From NCBI GenBank assembly GCA_934757865.1, contig CAKVLS010000004.1:1-64000 (forward strand): DNA of 64,000 nucleotides. Direction: 5' to 3'. Positions 16,869 to 25,201 of this stretch are shown here, piece after piece. Under the pieces are notes generated by a model that saw only the letters and a program-made list of their open reading frames with translations, ran no database searches and was not told the DNA's origin. This DNA comes from an uncultured Clostridia bacterium. Its GTDB lineage: Bacteria > Bacillota > Clostridia > Christensenellales > UBA1242. Numbering within the stretch: the first letter of the stretch is position 1; each line of letters begins with the position of its first letter. Position numbers and translations under genes: made by a program.

Positions 16869-17972
16869 TTATACATTTAACTTAAATGTCATAGTTGCTG
16901 GATTGTGGTCTGAATACATAAAATCAGTATCAATATTATTGTTACTTACAATAGTTATGTTGTCCGAAACAATAAATCCGTCTAAAACAACTGAGTAATT
17001 TACGCCTTTTTTGTATGCCATATCTGTAGAACGGCAAGTTGGTGCATTGGTAGAAGCACTAAATGAAAAATGCTCTGCCAAATCAGAATTAGAAAGTTGG
17101 AAAACCCATTCTGGCACTTGTTGCTCCGTTTCGAATAAGTTAAGAGAATTGGCGATATCGTGATTGAAGTCTCCGCCAGCAACAACATAGTTGCCATTGT
17201 CGTACTCCTCTTTCAAAACTGCATTAAGCATAGCTAGTTGTTTAGCTCTAATTTTTCCGCCTTTGTCATAGGCGCTCATATGCAAGTTTATTAACACAAG
17301 TTGCTTTTCGCTACCTTCTATTGGAAGTTTTTGAACAGAAAAGCATCTATCAAGGTCAAAGAATTTAGCAAAAAATCCATTATCAACTGGGAAAGAACGG
17401 CGTTCAGCTTCAGCTATTTTATACTTACTATAAGTCGCAATTCCAGCATTTACATAACCATGAGGGTCGGTAAGTGGATAGAATAAAAATCCTGAGTGGA
17501 AGTTTGAGGCAAAGGTTGTTCCGTAACCCCCAAAAGCCTCGCTAAGCATATTGTACTGATTAACTTTGTGACTTCTTGTAGCATCAGTGTCAACTTCTTG
17601 GAAAAACATAAAATCGCAGTTCTCGCCTTTAACTGCGTTTATTGCCCCATTTGTGTTTGTAAGCACAGTTTGTTTGTTTTTGGCCGTACTTCCAGTACCT
17701 GAGACCTTTTTACCATTTTTCATCACTCCACTATCCATAAAGAAGCTAAAGTCTTGCGAATATGCTCCAAAACCTATATTGTATGTAGAGATTTTGTAAT
17801 CAGTGTCAAATTGAACCATTGATTCAGTATTGTTGGCAACCGAAAGAATCTTATGATCCTCTATTCTATAATACTGAATAGACAAATACGCAACATAGCC
17901 ACCCAAAACTAGTACAATCAGTCCAATCAACCCAAGCACTGAAAAAATTGTAATTTTAACCCATTTTGGCAT
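16869..17972 (-). CDS. Membrane-anchored endonuclease/exonuclease/phosphatase family protein
   Basis: Encodes 367 residues. A signal anchor spans about residues 8-30. The EEP fold follows with its catalytic markers: ISTYNIGFG (first Asn), FFQEVDTD (metal-binding Glu), NLHMSAYD, GGDFNHD and YSDHNP (final Asp-His). The catalytic domain is outside the membrane. Relatives include phospholipases and extracellular DNases; the substrate is unknown. GGGAG lies ten bases before the ATG. A -35/-10 pair (TTGAAA, 16, TAATAT) is at 17995-18022. Confidence 0.85.
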   Translation of the reverse strand: MPKWVKITIFSVLGLIGLIVLVLGGYVAYLSIQYYRIEDHKILSVANNTESMVQFDTDYKISTYNIGFGAYSQDFSFFMDSGVMKNGKKVSGTGSTAKNKQTVLTNTNGAINAVKGENCDFMFFQEVDTDATRSHKVNQYNMLSEAFGGYGTTFASNFHSGFLFYPLTDPHGYVNAGIATYSKYKIAEAERRSFPVDNGFFAKFFDLDRCFSVQKLPIEGSEKQLVLINLHMSAYDKGGKIRAKQLAMLNAVLKEEYDNGNYVVAGGDFNHDIANSLNLFETEQQVPEWVFQLSNSDLAEHFSFSASTNAPTCRSTDMAYKKGVNYSVVLDGFIVSDNITIVSNNNIDTDFMYSDHNPATMTFKLNV

Positions 17973-17994
17973 ATTGTTATCACTCCCTACTTAC

Positions 17995-18022
17995 ATATTA
18001 ACATACAATTTTTAATTTTCAA
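17995..18022 (-). promoter_or_regulatory. Candidate promoter of the EEP-family gene
   Basis: TTGAAA (18017-18022), 16-base spacer, TAATAT (17995-18000) on the minus strand. Confidence 0.5.
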
Positions 18023-18180
18023 AATAAAATTGATATACAAGGTTTTTAGAGCTTCAACTATTTTTATCCTCACGCAAATCTTACCCCTTATACAAAAAAT
18101 CCTCTTTTTTGAATAGGACTACTAAAATATAAAAAGCTTAATTTACAAATCTTTGATATGCATGTAGCTTCAATTACAAT

Positions 18181-18256
18181 AAAAAAAGACACCACAGAAG
18201 TCGTTATCAACTCATTGCCCCAAATATCAGGGGATAACGCTTACCTGTGGTGTGAT
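18181..18256 (-). terminator. Compound terminator of the tRNA operon
   Basis: On the minus strand a nine-pair outer stem ACACCACAG / CTGTGGTGT (245-253 with 189-197 of 18 kb) closes a loop. The loop holds a second helix GTTATC / GATAAC and an inner CCC / GGG, then C and seven T. It is the only 3' signal of the tRNA cluster. The extra inner helices are more than a simple terminator needs. Confidence 0.75.
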
Positions 18257-18261
18257 TTCAA

Positions 18262-18344
18262 TGGTGCGGATGAGAGGAATCGAACCCCCACTCTTTCGAA
18301 CTAGATCCTAAGTCTAGCGCGTCTGCCAGTTCCGCCACATCCGC
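18262..18344 (-). tRNA. tRNA-Leu (UAG)
   Basis: Acceptor GCGGATG / CATCCGC, encoded CCA. Anticodon stem CTAGA / TCTAG around CT-TAG-GA. It has the short variable arm-bearing form of Leu tRNAs (83 bases) and T-arm GGGGGTTCGATTCC. Last gene of the tRNA operon. Confidence 0.95.
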
Positions 18345-18347
18345 ATG

Positions 18348-18423
18348 TGGTGATCCATTCGCGGTTTGAACGCGAGACCCCTTGATTAAAAGTCAAGTGC
18401 TCTACCAGCTGAGCTAATGGATC
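18348..18423 (-). tRNA. tRNA-Lys (UUU)
   Basis: Acceptor GATCCAT / ATGGATC, discriminator A, encoded CCA. Anticodon stem CTTGA / TCAAG around CT-TTT-AA. 76 bases, three bases upstream of tRNA-Leu. Confidence 0.96.
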
Positions 18424-18431
18424 ATATATAA

Positions 18432-18506
18432 TGGCTGGGGTGGCAAGAATCGAACTTACGAATGTCAGAGTCAAAGTCTGATGCCTTACCGCTTGGCTAC
18501 ACCCCA
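18432..18506 (-). tRNA. tRNA-Gln (UUG)
   Basis: Acceptor TGGGGTG / CACCCCA, discriminator G, encoded CCA. Anticodon stem TCAGA / TCTGA around CT-TTG-AC. The D-arm is identical to the neighbouring tRNA-Gln, so the two arose by tandem duplication. Confidence 0.95.
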
Positions 18507-18525
18507 TTATATTTTGCGGTAATTT

Positions 18526-18600
18526 TGGCTGGGGTGGTAGGATTTGAACCCACGAATGCGGGAGTCAGAGACCCGTGCCTTACCGCTTGGCTACACCCCA
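18526..18600 (-). tRNA. tRNA-Gln (CUG)
   Basis: Same acceptor and D-arm as the UUG copy. Anticodon loop CT-CTG-AC on stem CGGGT / TCCCG, with a U-U pair next to the loop. Encoded CCA. A separate tRNA for CAG codons beside the UUG one. Confidence 0.93.
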
Positions 18601-18609
18601 TTATATTAT

Positions 18610-18687
18610 TGGGGTGAAAGATGGGACTCGAACCCACGACCTCCAGAGCCACAATCTGGCGCTCTAGCCAACTGAGCTACAATCACC
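18610..18687 (-). tRNA. tRNA-His (GUG) with mismatched acceptor stem
   Basis: Anticodon stem CCAGA / TCTGG around TT-GTG-GC. G at -1 faces C73, as required for His identity; CCA is encoded. The acceptor strands GTGATTG and CTTTCAC leave two adjacent U-U oppositions (5-68 and 6-67), which is unusual. Confidence 0.9.
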
Positions 18688-18692
18688 ATAAA

Positions 18693-18769
18693 TGGTGCAC
18701 CAGAAGGGATTCGAACCCCTGACACCCGCCTTAGAAGGGCGGTGCTCTATCCAGCTGAGCTACTGGTGC
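18693..18769 (-). tRNA. tRNA-Arg (UCU)
   Basis: Acceptor GCACCAG / CTGGTGC, discriminator A, encoded CCA. Anticodon stem CCGCC / GGCGG around CT-TCT-AA. Confidence 0.96.
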
Positions 18770-18805
18770 ATACACAACCTTAGCTACTCTCTAGGGGGTA
18801 TACAA

Positions 18806-18879
18806 TGGAGCGGGTGATGGGAATCGGACCCACGCGGCCAGCTTGGAAGGCTGGAACTCTACCATTGAGCTACACCCGC
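18806..18879 (-). tRNA. tRNA-Gly (UCC)
   Basis: Acceptor GCGGGTG / CACCCGC, discriminator U, encoded CCA. Anticodon stem CCAGC / GCTGG around CT-TCC-AA. The T loop reads TCCGATT, so position 55 is C and not the usual U. First gene of the tRNA operon. Confidence 0.93.
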
Positions 18880-18909
18880 AAATATGATGTCGCTTTTGTG
18901 AACGAGATT

Positions 18910-18938
18910 ATATTACCACACTTTGTCTATGGTGTCAA
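18910..18938 (-). promoter_or_regulatory. Promoter of the tRNA operon
   Basis: TTGACA (18933-18938), 17-base spacer, TAATAT (18910-18915) on the minus strand, about 30 bases before the first tRNA. Confidence 0.8.
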
Positions 18939-19028
18939 CAAAAATATTAAAAAAATTTTTGTTTTTTATAATTTTAGCATTTTTTGTTAGCTACTAGCAC
19001 AACCTATTTTTAAGGGAGGGTAAAATAT

Positions 19029-19238
19029 ATGAGAATTGCTAACCTAATCGCATACATTTTGCTAATAACAGGCGGTATAGTATGGCTTGTTGTAGGTATT
19101 GCAGGCTTTGATATAGTGGCAGGAATTTTTGGCACATTATCTGTTATGTCAAGAATTGTCTATATCTTAGTAGGTCTTAGTGCTATCTGGCTTATTATTT
19201 CGCCTATTATCACAAATGACCACAAGTTGGAACTATAA
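19029..19238 (+). CDS. DUF378 family small membrane protein
   Basis: Encodes 69 residues with two hydrophobic helices. LITGGIVWLVVGIAGFDIV and SRIVYILVGLSA follow the DUF378 pattern (GG.NW.LVG..GFD.V, then SR..Y..VG). Family function is unknown. GGGAGGG lies eight bases before the ATG. It stands alone on the plus strand, followed by its own terminator. Confidence 0.85.
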   Translation: MRIANLIAYILLITGGIVWLVVGIAGFDIVAGIFGTLSVMSRIVYILVGLSAIWLIISPIITNDHKLEL

Positions 19239-19240
19239 AC

Positions 19241-19273
19241 AAAAAAACTAGCATTATTTGTGCTAGTTTTTTT
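19241..19273. terminator. Bidirectional terminator between DUF378 gene and spoIVA
   Basis: AAACTAGCA / TGCTAGTTT stem flanked by A and T runs between two convergent genes. Confidence 0.85.
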
Positions 19274-19298
19274 ATTCTATGACTTGAGATTAGGTTTT

Positions 19299-20774
19299 TT
19301 ATAATAATATGCAGATAATTCCGCCTTTGCCTTCGTTAACTATTCTGCCTAGAGTTTTACGCATTTTGTTTTGCGCTTCTACTGGCATTTGAACTAGTTT
19401 ATTATTTAGTCCCTCATTAACTAGGTCGTGAAGAGATTTTCCAAACATATTGGTTTCCCAAATACCTTGTGGATTGCTCTCAAACTCTTTTAGAAGATAT
19501 TTAATTAAGTCTGAACTTTGTTGCTCAGTACCAACTATTGAGCTGATTTCCGTCTGGACATCTACTCTCATCACATGCAAGCTAGGTGCAGAAGCTTTGA
19601 GTTTGACCCCGTATCTAGAACCTTGTTTGATTATTTCTGGCTCTTCTAATGTTAGCTCGCTCGTGCTAGGACTTACTACGCCGTAACCTGTTCTTTCTAC
19701 TTCGCTAAGAGCATCTTTTAGTTTATCATACTCCACTTTTGCATGAGATAGCTGTTTGATATAGCTAATCAAATGATAGTCGCTTGTTATCTCATATCCA
19801 CATTGTTTGCTAAGAACTCTATAGAATAGATTTGGCTTAGGGACAACTTCGGCAATAGCTATACCTTCGCCCATTTTTAGCTCAGTGATAGTGATAGGCT
19901 CGAACATATCACTTGTTTCAAAAGCGATTTTTGTGCTATCAACTTCGCCCACTCTTGTTACATTGTCGACAAGTGATTTTGTTTCGGCAATGATTTCTTG
20001 TATCATTTCGTCATCAAAAGGCACTGCCTCGATCCATTTAGGAAGTTTAACTTTTAGGCTAGTTAGTGGGAAGTCCGCCAAGATTTTGGCAAACATTTCG
20101 TCAATATCTTCTTCTACCATATTAGCAACATCTAGTGCCATAACGCATGCATTGTACTTTTTGGCAAGAGATTTTACAAGCTCTTTTGTTAGCTCGTCTT
20201 TTGGCTTAGTTGTGTTAAGTATAAGCACAAAAGGTTTGTTTGAGGCTTTTAGTTCTTTGACTATTTTTTCTTCTGCCTCAATATAGTCGCTACGAGGTAT
20301 CCCGCTAAAACTACCATCAGTGGTCATAGCAACTGCAATGGTCGAATGCTCTGTTACTACTTTTTTTGTTCCAATTTCCGCCGCCTCGTCAAAAGGCATT
20401 GCTTCTTCTCTCCATGGGGTTTTGACTAGTCTAGGTCTGTTCTCTTCGCCGCTAACGGCAGATTTTATCATATAACCTACACAGTCTATTAGCCTTACAT
20501 TAAGAGTTGTATTATCTTTTACTTTTATCTTAACAGCTTTGTTTGGGATAAACTTTGGCTGAGTGGTCATAACAGTTTTGCCATCGGCACTTTGTGGAAG
20601 TTCGTCTATTGCCCTATCTTTATCAAATTGATTTTGGATATTAGGAATAACGAGTGTATTTATAAACTTTGTGATAAAAGTTGATTTTCCACATCTAACA
20701 GGGCCAACAACACCTAGATAAATATCGCCATTAGTTCGTACGGCAATATCTTCATAAATATTGTAATTTGTCAT
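19299..20774 (-). CDS. spoIVA: Stage IV sporulation protein A
   Basis: ATPase that polymerises on the forespore surface and forms the base layer of the spore coat. The 491-residue product is the full family length. Walker A is GVVGPVRCGKSTF at about residues 22-34, and the switch region holds LIDCVGYM. The C-terminal end GKGGIICILL is the conserved membrane-proximal tail. Made in the mother cell under sigma-E in Bacillus; a sigma-E-like promoter is seen at 20804-20833. AAGGAG precedes the ATG. It lies after der and plsY; gpsA, often present here, is absent. Confidence 0.97.
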   Translation of the reverse strand: MTNYNIYEDIAVRTNGDIYLGVVGPVRCGKSTFITKFINTLVIPNIQNQFDKDRAIDELPQSADGKTVMTTQPKFIPNKAVKIKVKDNTTLNVRLIDCVGYMIKSAVSGEENRPRLVKTPWREEAMPFDEAAEIGTKKVVTEHSTIAVAMTTDGSFSGIPRSDYIEAEEKIVKELKASNKPFVLILNTTKPKDELTKELVKSLAKKYNACVMALDVANMVEEDIDEMFAKILADFPLTSLKVKLPKWIEAVPFDDEMIQEIIAETKSLVDNVTRVGEVDSTKIAFETSDMFEPITITELKMGEGIAIAEVVPKPNLFYRVLSKQCGYEITSDYHLISYIKQLSHAKVEYDKLKDALSEVERTGYGVVSPSTSELTLEEPEIIKQGSRYGVKLKASAPSLHVMRVDVQTEISSIVGTEQQSSDLIKYLLKEFESNPQGIWETNMFGKSLHDLVNEGLNNKLVQMPVEAQNKMRKTLGRIVNEGKGGIICILL

Positions 20775-20803
20775 AATTTTTGCTCCTTATATAAGTATAG
20801 TAA

Positions 20804-20833
20804 AATATATGTCAGCAAAAATATCTTTATGAC
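20804..20833 (-). promoter_or_regulatory. Candidate sigma-E promoter of spoIVA
   Basis: GTCATAA (20827-20833), 15-base spacer, CATATATT (20804-20811) on the minus strand, close to the known sigma-E pattern (KMATATT, 14-15, CATACAMT). Confidence 0.45.
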
Positions 20834-20844
20834 ACAAATGCAAA

Positions 20845-20877
20845 TAAAAAAGAGCAAGTTTGATTTTGCTCTTTTTG
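20845..20877 (-). terminator. Terminator of der-plsY
   Basis: AGAGCAA / TTGCTCT stem with A and T runs, right after the plsY stop. Confidence 0.85.
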
Positions 20878-21582
20878 TTAACCTATTTCCTTTGGGTTGT
20901 ATTTTTTCTTATTATGTCTTGCGACTACTTTGTTCTTAAATTTTACAAGGCTTGCTTTGAAGTTAACTTTGTTTTCTTTGCCCAATAAAAGTCTATCTAT
21001 GTTGCTCCTGTGAGCAAACCACATCAAGAAGAATATCGCAAATAGCAATATACTGATGTATATATTATTAAACTTCATATACCTAAAACCTTCAACAATA
21101 GTAAAGGCTGTATTCATAAAGAACGATGTTAAAACAGCATAATCTAGTACTAATAGATATATAAATCCTATAACAAATACTGCAAGTCCTAGTTTCCAGT
21201 CCGCAAAGAAAAACATACCATAAGTTACAGCTGCGCCTTTGCCTCCCTTAAACTTATAAAAGACTGGGTATATATTGCCGACAAGGACAGATAGTCCGCC
21301 GACATAAAGTCCTATAATGCTTTGGGCACTGTTCCAATTTCCGCCAAATAGCAAAAATCCCGCCATAGCACCAAGAGCGCCTTTACCCATATCAAGTAGT
21401 AGCGTAATAAGCCCTAGCAAAAAGCCCTGATTACGAAGCATATTCATAGTGCCTGGGTTACCACTACCTTGTTTAGTTATGTCTATCTTCTTGATTCTGC
21501 CGATTATCTTAGCAAAATATATATTGCCAAGTAAGTAGCAGCCGATTATAAGACAAACATATTTTACAATAGTTATTGTCAT
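20878..21582 (-). CDS. plsY: Acyl-phosphate glycerol-3-phosphate acyltransferase
   Basis: Membrane enzyme that moves an acyl group from acyl phosphate to glycerol-3-phosphate, the first step of phospholipid synthesis. Encodes 234 residues with about six hydrophobic helices. The three family motifs are present: GSGNPGTMNMLRN, FKGGKGAA and the C-terminal MWFAHRSNIDRLL. The C-terminal basic tail is a little longer than usual. The start overlaps the stop of der (TAATG). Confidence 0.95.
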   Translation of the reverse strand: MTITIVKYVCLIIGCYLLGNIYFAKIIGRIKKIDITKQGSGNPGTMNMLRNQGFLLGLITLLLDMGKGALGAMAGFLLFGGNWNSAQSIIGLYVGGLSVLVGNIYPVFYKFKGGKGAAVTYGMFFFADWKLGLAVFVIGFIYLLVLDYAVLTSFFMNTAFTIVEGFRYMKFNNIYISILLFAIFFLMWFAHRSNIDRLLLGKENKVNFKASLVKFKNKVVARHNKKKYNPKEIG

Positions 21583-22910
21583 TATTCTTCCTTTTCTCCA
21601 CGAGTTTTGATAACTAGTTTGATTGGAGTTCCCGAAAAGTCAACATGTCTTCTTATGCAGTTCTCCAAATATCTTTCATATGAAAAATGCATCAATTTTG
21701 CATCATTAACGCAGATAACAAAAGTTGGAGGATTAGTTGAAGCCTGAGTTGCAAACATAATTTTTAGTCTTCTACCATTTTTTGTAGGAGGCTCTTTAAC
21801 TGTTATTGCCTCTTGCAAAATCTCATTCAAAACGCCAGTAGTTATACGCTTGCTTGCATTTTCCAAAACTTTATTTACAGTTGGCATTATTTTGTTAAGT
21901 CTTTGACCAGTATGCGCAGAAACATATAGAGGCTCGTAGTAGTCCATAAATTTTAAGTCTTGCTTTAGTTTTTCATTATACTTGTTGATAGTCTTATCAT
22001 CTTTTTCTACAAGGTCCCACTTGTTCATAACTATGATACTAGGTTTACCTTGCTCATGGACATAGCCCGCTATTCTTACATCTTGCTCAGTTAGTTTATC
22101 TACACTATCTACAGCTATAAGAACTATATCTGCTCTCTCTATAGCGTCTAGCGACCTTAGTATACTATATCTCTCTACACTCTCTTTTGGTATTTGGCTC
22201 TTTCTTCTCATGCCGGCGGTGTCAATTATTACATAATCTTTTCCGTCATACTTAAAAGGTGTATCAATGGCGTCACGAGTAGTTCCGGCAACATTGCTTA
22301 CAACAACTCTATCCTCGCCCAAAATTTTATTAGTTATACTACTTTTACCAGCATTAGGACGACCAACTATGGCTATCTTGATAGAAGGAACTAAGTCCTC
22401 GTCAGTTACTTTGACTTTGAAATGTTTAACAACCTCATCAAGAACATCGCCCACGCCCTTAGCCTGCTCAGCAGATACCGGGAAAGGCTCGCCAAGTCCT
22501 AAATCATAAAAGTCATATGATTTTTCTACTTCATTGTTATCTAGCTTGTTTACGACTAGGACAATAGGTTTTTTGCTCTTACGCAAAAAGTCCGCAACAT
22601 CTCTATCGCTATGAGTAATGCCTTCTCTTCCGTCAACAAAAAGCATAATAACATCCGCAAGGTCAATAGCTACTTGAGCTTGGGTCAAAATATTCTTTTG
22701 AATTTCGTCATTTGAATTAGAAAAATCTAGACCACCTGTGTCTACAAGAGTAAAATTATGTCCGCACCACTCGCAATCTGCGTAAATACGGTCTCTAGTT
22801 ACTCCTGGCAAATCTTCTACAATGCTTAGCCTTCTGCCACAAACTCTATTAAAAAAAGTACTTTTGCCAACATTGGGACGACCAACTATAGCAACTAATG
22901 GTTTTTTCAT
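21582..22910 (-). CDS. der: Ribosome biogenesis GTPase Der (EngA)
   Basis: Double-GTPase protein required for 50S assembly. In the 442-residue product, G domain 1 has GRPNVGKSTF, DTGG and NKLD. G domain 2 has GRPNAGKSS, DTAGM and NKWD. A C-terminal KH-like domain ends with the HVDFSGTPIKL stretch. GAGG precedes the ATG. First gene of the der-plsY unit. Confidence 0.97.
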   Translation of the reverse strand: MKKPLVAIVGRPNVGKSTFFNRVCGRRLSIVEDLPGVTRDRIYADCEWCGHNFTLVDTGGLDFSNSNDEIQKNILTQAQVAIDLADVIMLFVDGREGITHSDRDVADFLRKSKKPIVLVVNKLDNNEVEKSYDFYDLGLGEPFPVSAEQAKGVGDVLDEVVKHFKVKVTDEDLVPSIKIAIVGRPNAGKSSITNKILGEDRVVVSNVAGTTRDAIDTPFKYDGKDYVIIDTAGMRRKSQIPKESVERYSILRSLDAIERADIVLIAVDSVDKLTEQDVRIAGYVHEQGKPSIIVMNKWDLVEKDDKTINKYNEKLKQDLKFMDYYEPLYVSAHTGQRLNKIMPTVNKVLENASKRITTGVLNEILQEAITVKEPPTKNGRRLKIMFATQASTNPPTFVICVNDAKLMHFSYERYLENCIRRHVDFSGTPIKLVIKTRGEKEE

Positions 22911-22959
22911 AATTTACCTCTTATGTATTGTAGCACAAATATCACTAATATTCCAACAA

Positions 22960-24855
22960 TTATTTTGTGTTTTTGGGGCAATTTTTATATTTACAATTTT
23001 TACACCCAGAGCACCCTCTCAAAAATGCAACTGATATGGTAACAAGCATTATTACTATGACTACAATAAGCCAAGCTATGCTTTTTCTTGCCAAAAGTCC
23101 CAGCATATACACAACGCTACATGTAAGGTATGCAATGCCGGTATTTATAAGAAAAGAATAAACAGCATACTTTTTGCCGATAGTTTTGCTCATACTACTA
23201 AGCGTACTAATGCATGGACTGTATAGGCTAACAAAAAGTATAAAGATAAATAATGTAAGTGGCGAAAAATACGCCTCTAACCCACCACTCATACATAGCA
23301 TTATATCTTTAGCATTTATTCCAGAAGTTAGGGCGAGCGTTGTAAGCACAAGTTCTTTTGCCATGATGCCAACAAAAAGAGCGCAAACAATCGCCCAATT
23401 ATTAAGCCCAATGGGAGCAAAGATAGGAGCGAAAATTTTGCATATGTTTTTCAAAATACTATTGTCGCTATCTAGCCTAAATGAGAAGTTAAAGTTACGC
23501 AAAAACCACACACAAATATTAACCAAAAATATAGTCGTGCCTATCTTGATAAAGAAATTTTTTGCAGTGTCAAGACTTGATTTTAGGCACTTTTTTGTAG
23601 ACGGAACATGATAGTCTGGAAGCTCCAATATAAGACATTTTTTATTACTTTTTATAAAAAATTTATTGCTCAAATATGTAACAAAAAGCCCAACAAAAAG
23701 CGTCAAACTATATAGCAAAATTACATACAAAAAGCCCAAATTTTTGCTCAAAATTTTTGTAAAAATTACAAAGATAGGTAGCTTAGCCGAACAGCAAACA
23801 AACGGCAAAAGCATAGATAATTTTTTGCGACTAGGCTCGTCCTCTTGGGACGATGTAGTAATCATAGCTGTTGTGTTGCACCCAAAAGACACAAGCAAGC
23901 TAAATATACTTTTGCCCGACAGCCCAACAAAAGATAGTAGCCCCTCAAACATAAAAGCTATACGAGCAAGATAGCCGCTATCTTCTAGAATATTGATGCA
24001 TATAGACACCAGCAAAATTTGTGGCAAAAAAGATATAATTCCCACAAAAGCCTCTAATATGCCATCAATTACAAGTGAGTAAACAAACTCTCCAGCGTTT
24101 AATTTCCTTATAAGGTTAGTTATAGGATTTTTGATTATCAGGTCAATAAGCCTTGATAAAAGGCTAGAAAGTGTATCTCCCACATATCCAAAGCATATAA
24201 AGAACATAAGCGCCACAATAATAGCAAATATAGGTAGCGAAAATATTGGGCTCAAAAATAGTTTATCAATAGAGAACTTTTTCTCTTTTTTTATAAGTTT
24301 GCACTTAGCAAGTAGCCTCTCGATATACTTATATCTAATAACTACTTTTTGGTCAAACGCAAGGCTATCAAATCTACTGTCAAAGTAGTCTAATTTACCT
24401 TGATGAAAGTCAACATTTATTAGCTTATCATTACTAACATTTTTTGCACTATCAACTATAATATCTACGCCAAGAAGTTCTTTTAATTTTTTAAAATTAA
24501 GCTCAGTTTTTTGCCTTCCAAACTTGTTGATGAATAGAACAATATTATAACCTTTTTCGATAAGTAGTAGAGTCAAATATAAGTTGCGTTCTAGGCTTTC
24601 TAAACTACAAATATTTATAATCTTTTGGCTTTTTTCAAGAGCCTTCGCGGTGACTTTTTCTTCTATGCTATAACCTGTTAGATTATAGCACCCCGGAAGG
24701 TCAACAAAAATCTCTTTTTTGCCACCAAAAATAATTTCTTTTTTCTTTTCGCTGACGGTTACGCCGTGCCAGTTACCTACTCTTTCGTTGCTTTTTGTCA
24801 AATGATTAAAAAGAACAGTTTTGCCCACATTAGGATTGCCAACAAGAGAGTACAT
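22960..24855 (-). CDS. feoB: Ferrous iron transport protein FeoB
   Basis: Inner-membrane Fe(II) transporter with a cytosolic G domain. In the 631-residue product the G domain has GNPNVGKT (G1, residues 7-14), GVTVSE (G2) and DLPG (G3). The G4 position reads NKFG at 110-113 where NxxD is expected, so guanine recognition may be changed. The membrane part carries the two Gate motifs and a Cys-rich C-terminal tail (CSGCKNCKYKNC). The start codon overlaps the stop of feoA by one base. Confidence 0.93.
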   Translation of the reverse strand: MYSLVGNPNVGKTVLFNHLTKSNERVGNWHGVTVSEKKKEIIFGGKKEIFVDLPGCYNLTGYSIEEKVTAKALEKSQKIINICSLESLERNLYLTLLLIEKGYNIVLFINKFGRQKTELNFKKLKELLGVDIIVDSAKNVSNDKLINVDFHQGKLDYFDSRFDSLAFDQKVVIRYKYIERLLAKCKLIKKEKKFSIDKLFLSPIFSLPIFAIIVALMFFICFGYVGDTLSSLLSRLIDLIIKNPITNLIRKLNAGEFVYSLVIDGILEAFVGIISFLPQILLVSICINILEDSGYLARIAFMFEGLLSFVGLSGKSIFSLLVSFGCNTTAMITTSSQEDEPSRKKLSMLLPFVCCSAKLPIFVIFTKILSKNLGFLYVILLYSLTLFVGLFVTYLSNKFFIKSNKKCLILELPDYHVPSTKKCLKSSLDTAKNFFIKIGTTIFLVNICVWFLRNFNFSFRLDSDNSILKNICKIFAPIFAPIGLNNWAIVCALFVGIMAKELVLTTLALTSGINAKDIMLCMSGGLEAYFSPLTLFIFILFVSLYSPCISTLSSMSKTIGKKYAVYSFLINTGIAYLTCSVVYMLGLLARKSIAWLIVVIVIMLVTISVAFLRGCSGCKNCKYKNCPKNTK

Positions 24856-25070
24856 TATTCCACCTCAATATTTTTTGCAAGAGCGCCAGAGATTATTATT
24901 TCAAATCCCCTTAGCCTTACCAAAAATACACCTTTTCTATACCCTATTGCTTTAATAGTGACAGGCGTGCTAACAAAGCCCATTTCCATAAGCCTTGCCC
25001 TGTCCTCGCACTCTTTGATAGACTTTACTAAATATGTGCTGTTTCTTTTACCTTCATATAGACAAATCAT
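24855..25070 (-). CDS. feoA: FeoA-domain protein
   Basis: Encodes 71 residues of SH3-like fold. DRARLMEMGFVSTPVTI is the FeoA core. FeoA is thought to bind FeoB and modulate transport. No ribosome binding site is seen. The start codon lies within an imperfect palindrome, ATAAT-5-ATTAT (25069-25083), which could be an operator for an iron repressor, but the match to Fur or DtxR boxes is weak. It is the first gene of the feoAB pair. Confidence 0.85.
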   Translation of the reverse strand: MICLYEGKRNSTYLVKSIKECEDRARLMEMGFVSTPVTIKAIGYRKGVFLVRLRGFEIIISGALAKNIEVE

Positions 25071-25146
25071 AATATATGATTATTCATTCGCTTGGCTTTT
25101 TATTATTTTTATCAATTACTTTTGCCTTCAAGCAATACAAAAACTA

Positions 25147-25178
25147 TAAAAAATGATAGTTATATAATTATAACTACC
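25147..25178 (-). terminator. Terminator of nrdR
   Basis: GGTAGTTAT / ATAACTATC stem on the minus strand with one mismatch, then ATTTTTTAT. Confidence 0.65.
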
Positions 25179-25201
25179 ACTTAATTGCAATTTTTCATTT
25201 C

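Noticed and set aside
18301..18507. Minus-strand open frame of 68 codons
   Set aside because: It lies over the Leu, Lys and Gln tRNA genes; the frame is a by-product of tRNA sequence.
18805..18990. Plus-strand open frame of 61 codons
   Set aside because: It reads the complement of tRNA-Gly and the tRNA promoter; no ribosome binding site.
25060..25090. Fur box at feoA
   Set aside because: The palindrome ATAAT-5-ATTAT overlaps the start codon but matches the Fur or DtxR consensus poorly in AT-rich sequence; noted only in the feoA entry.
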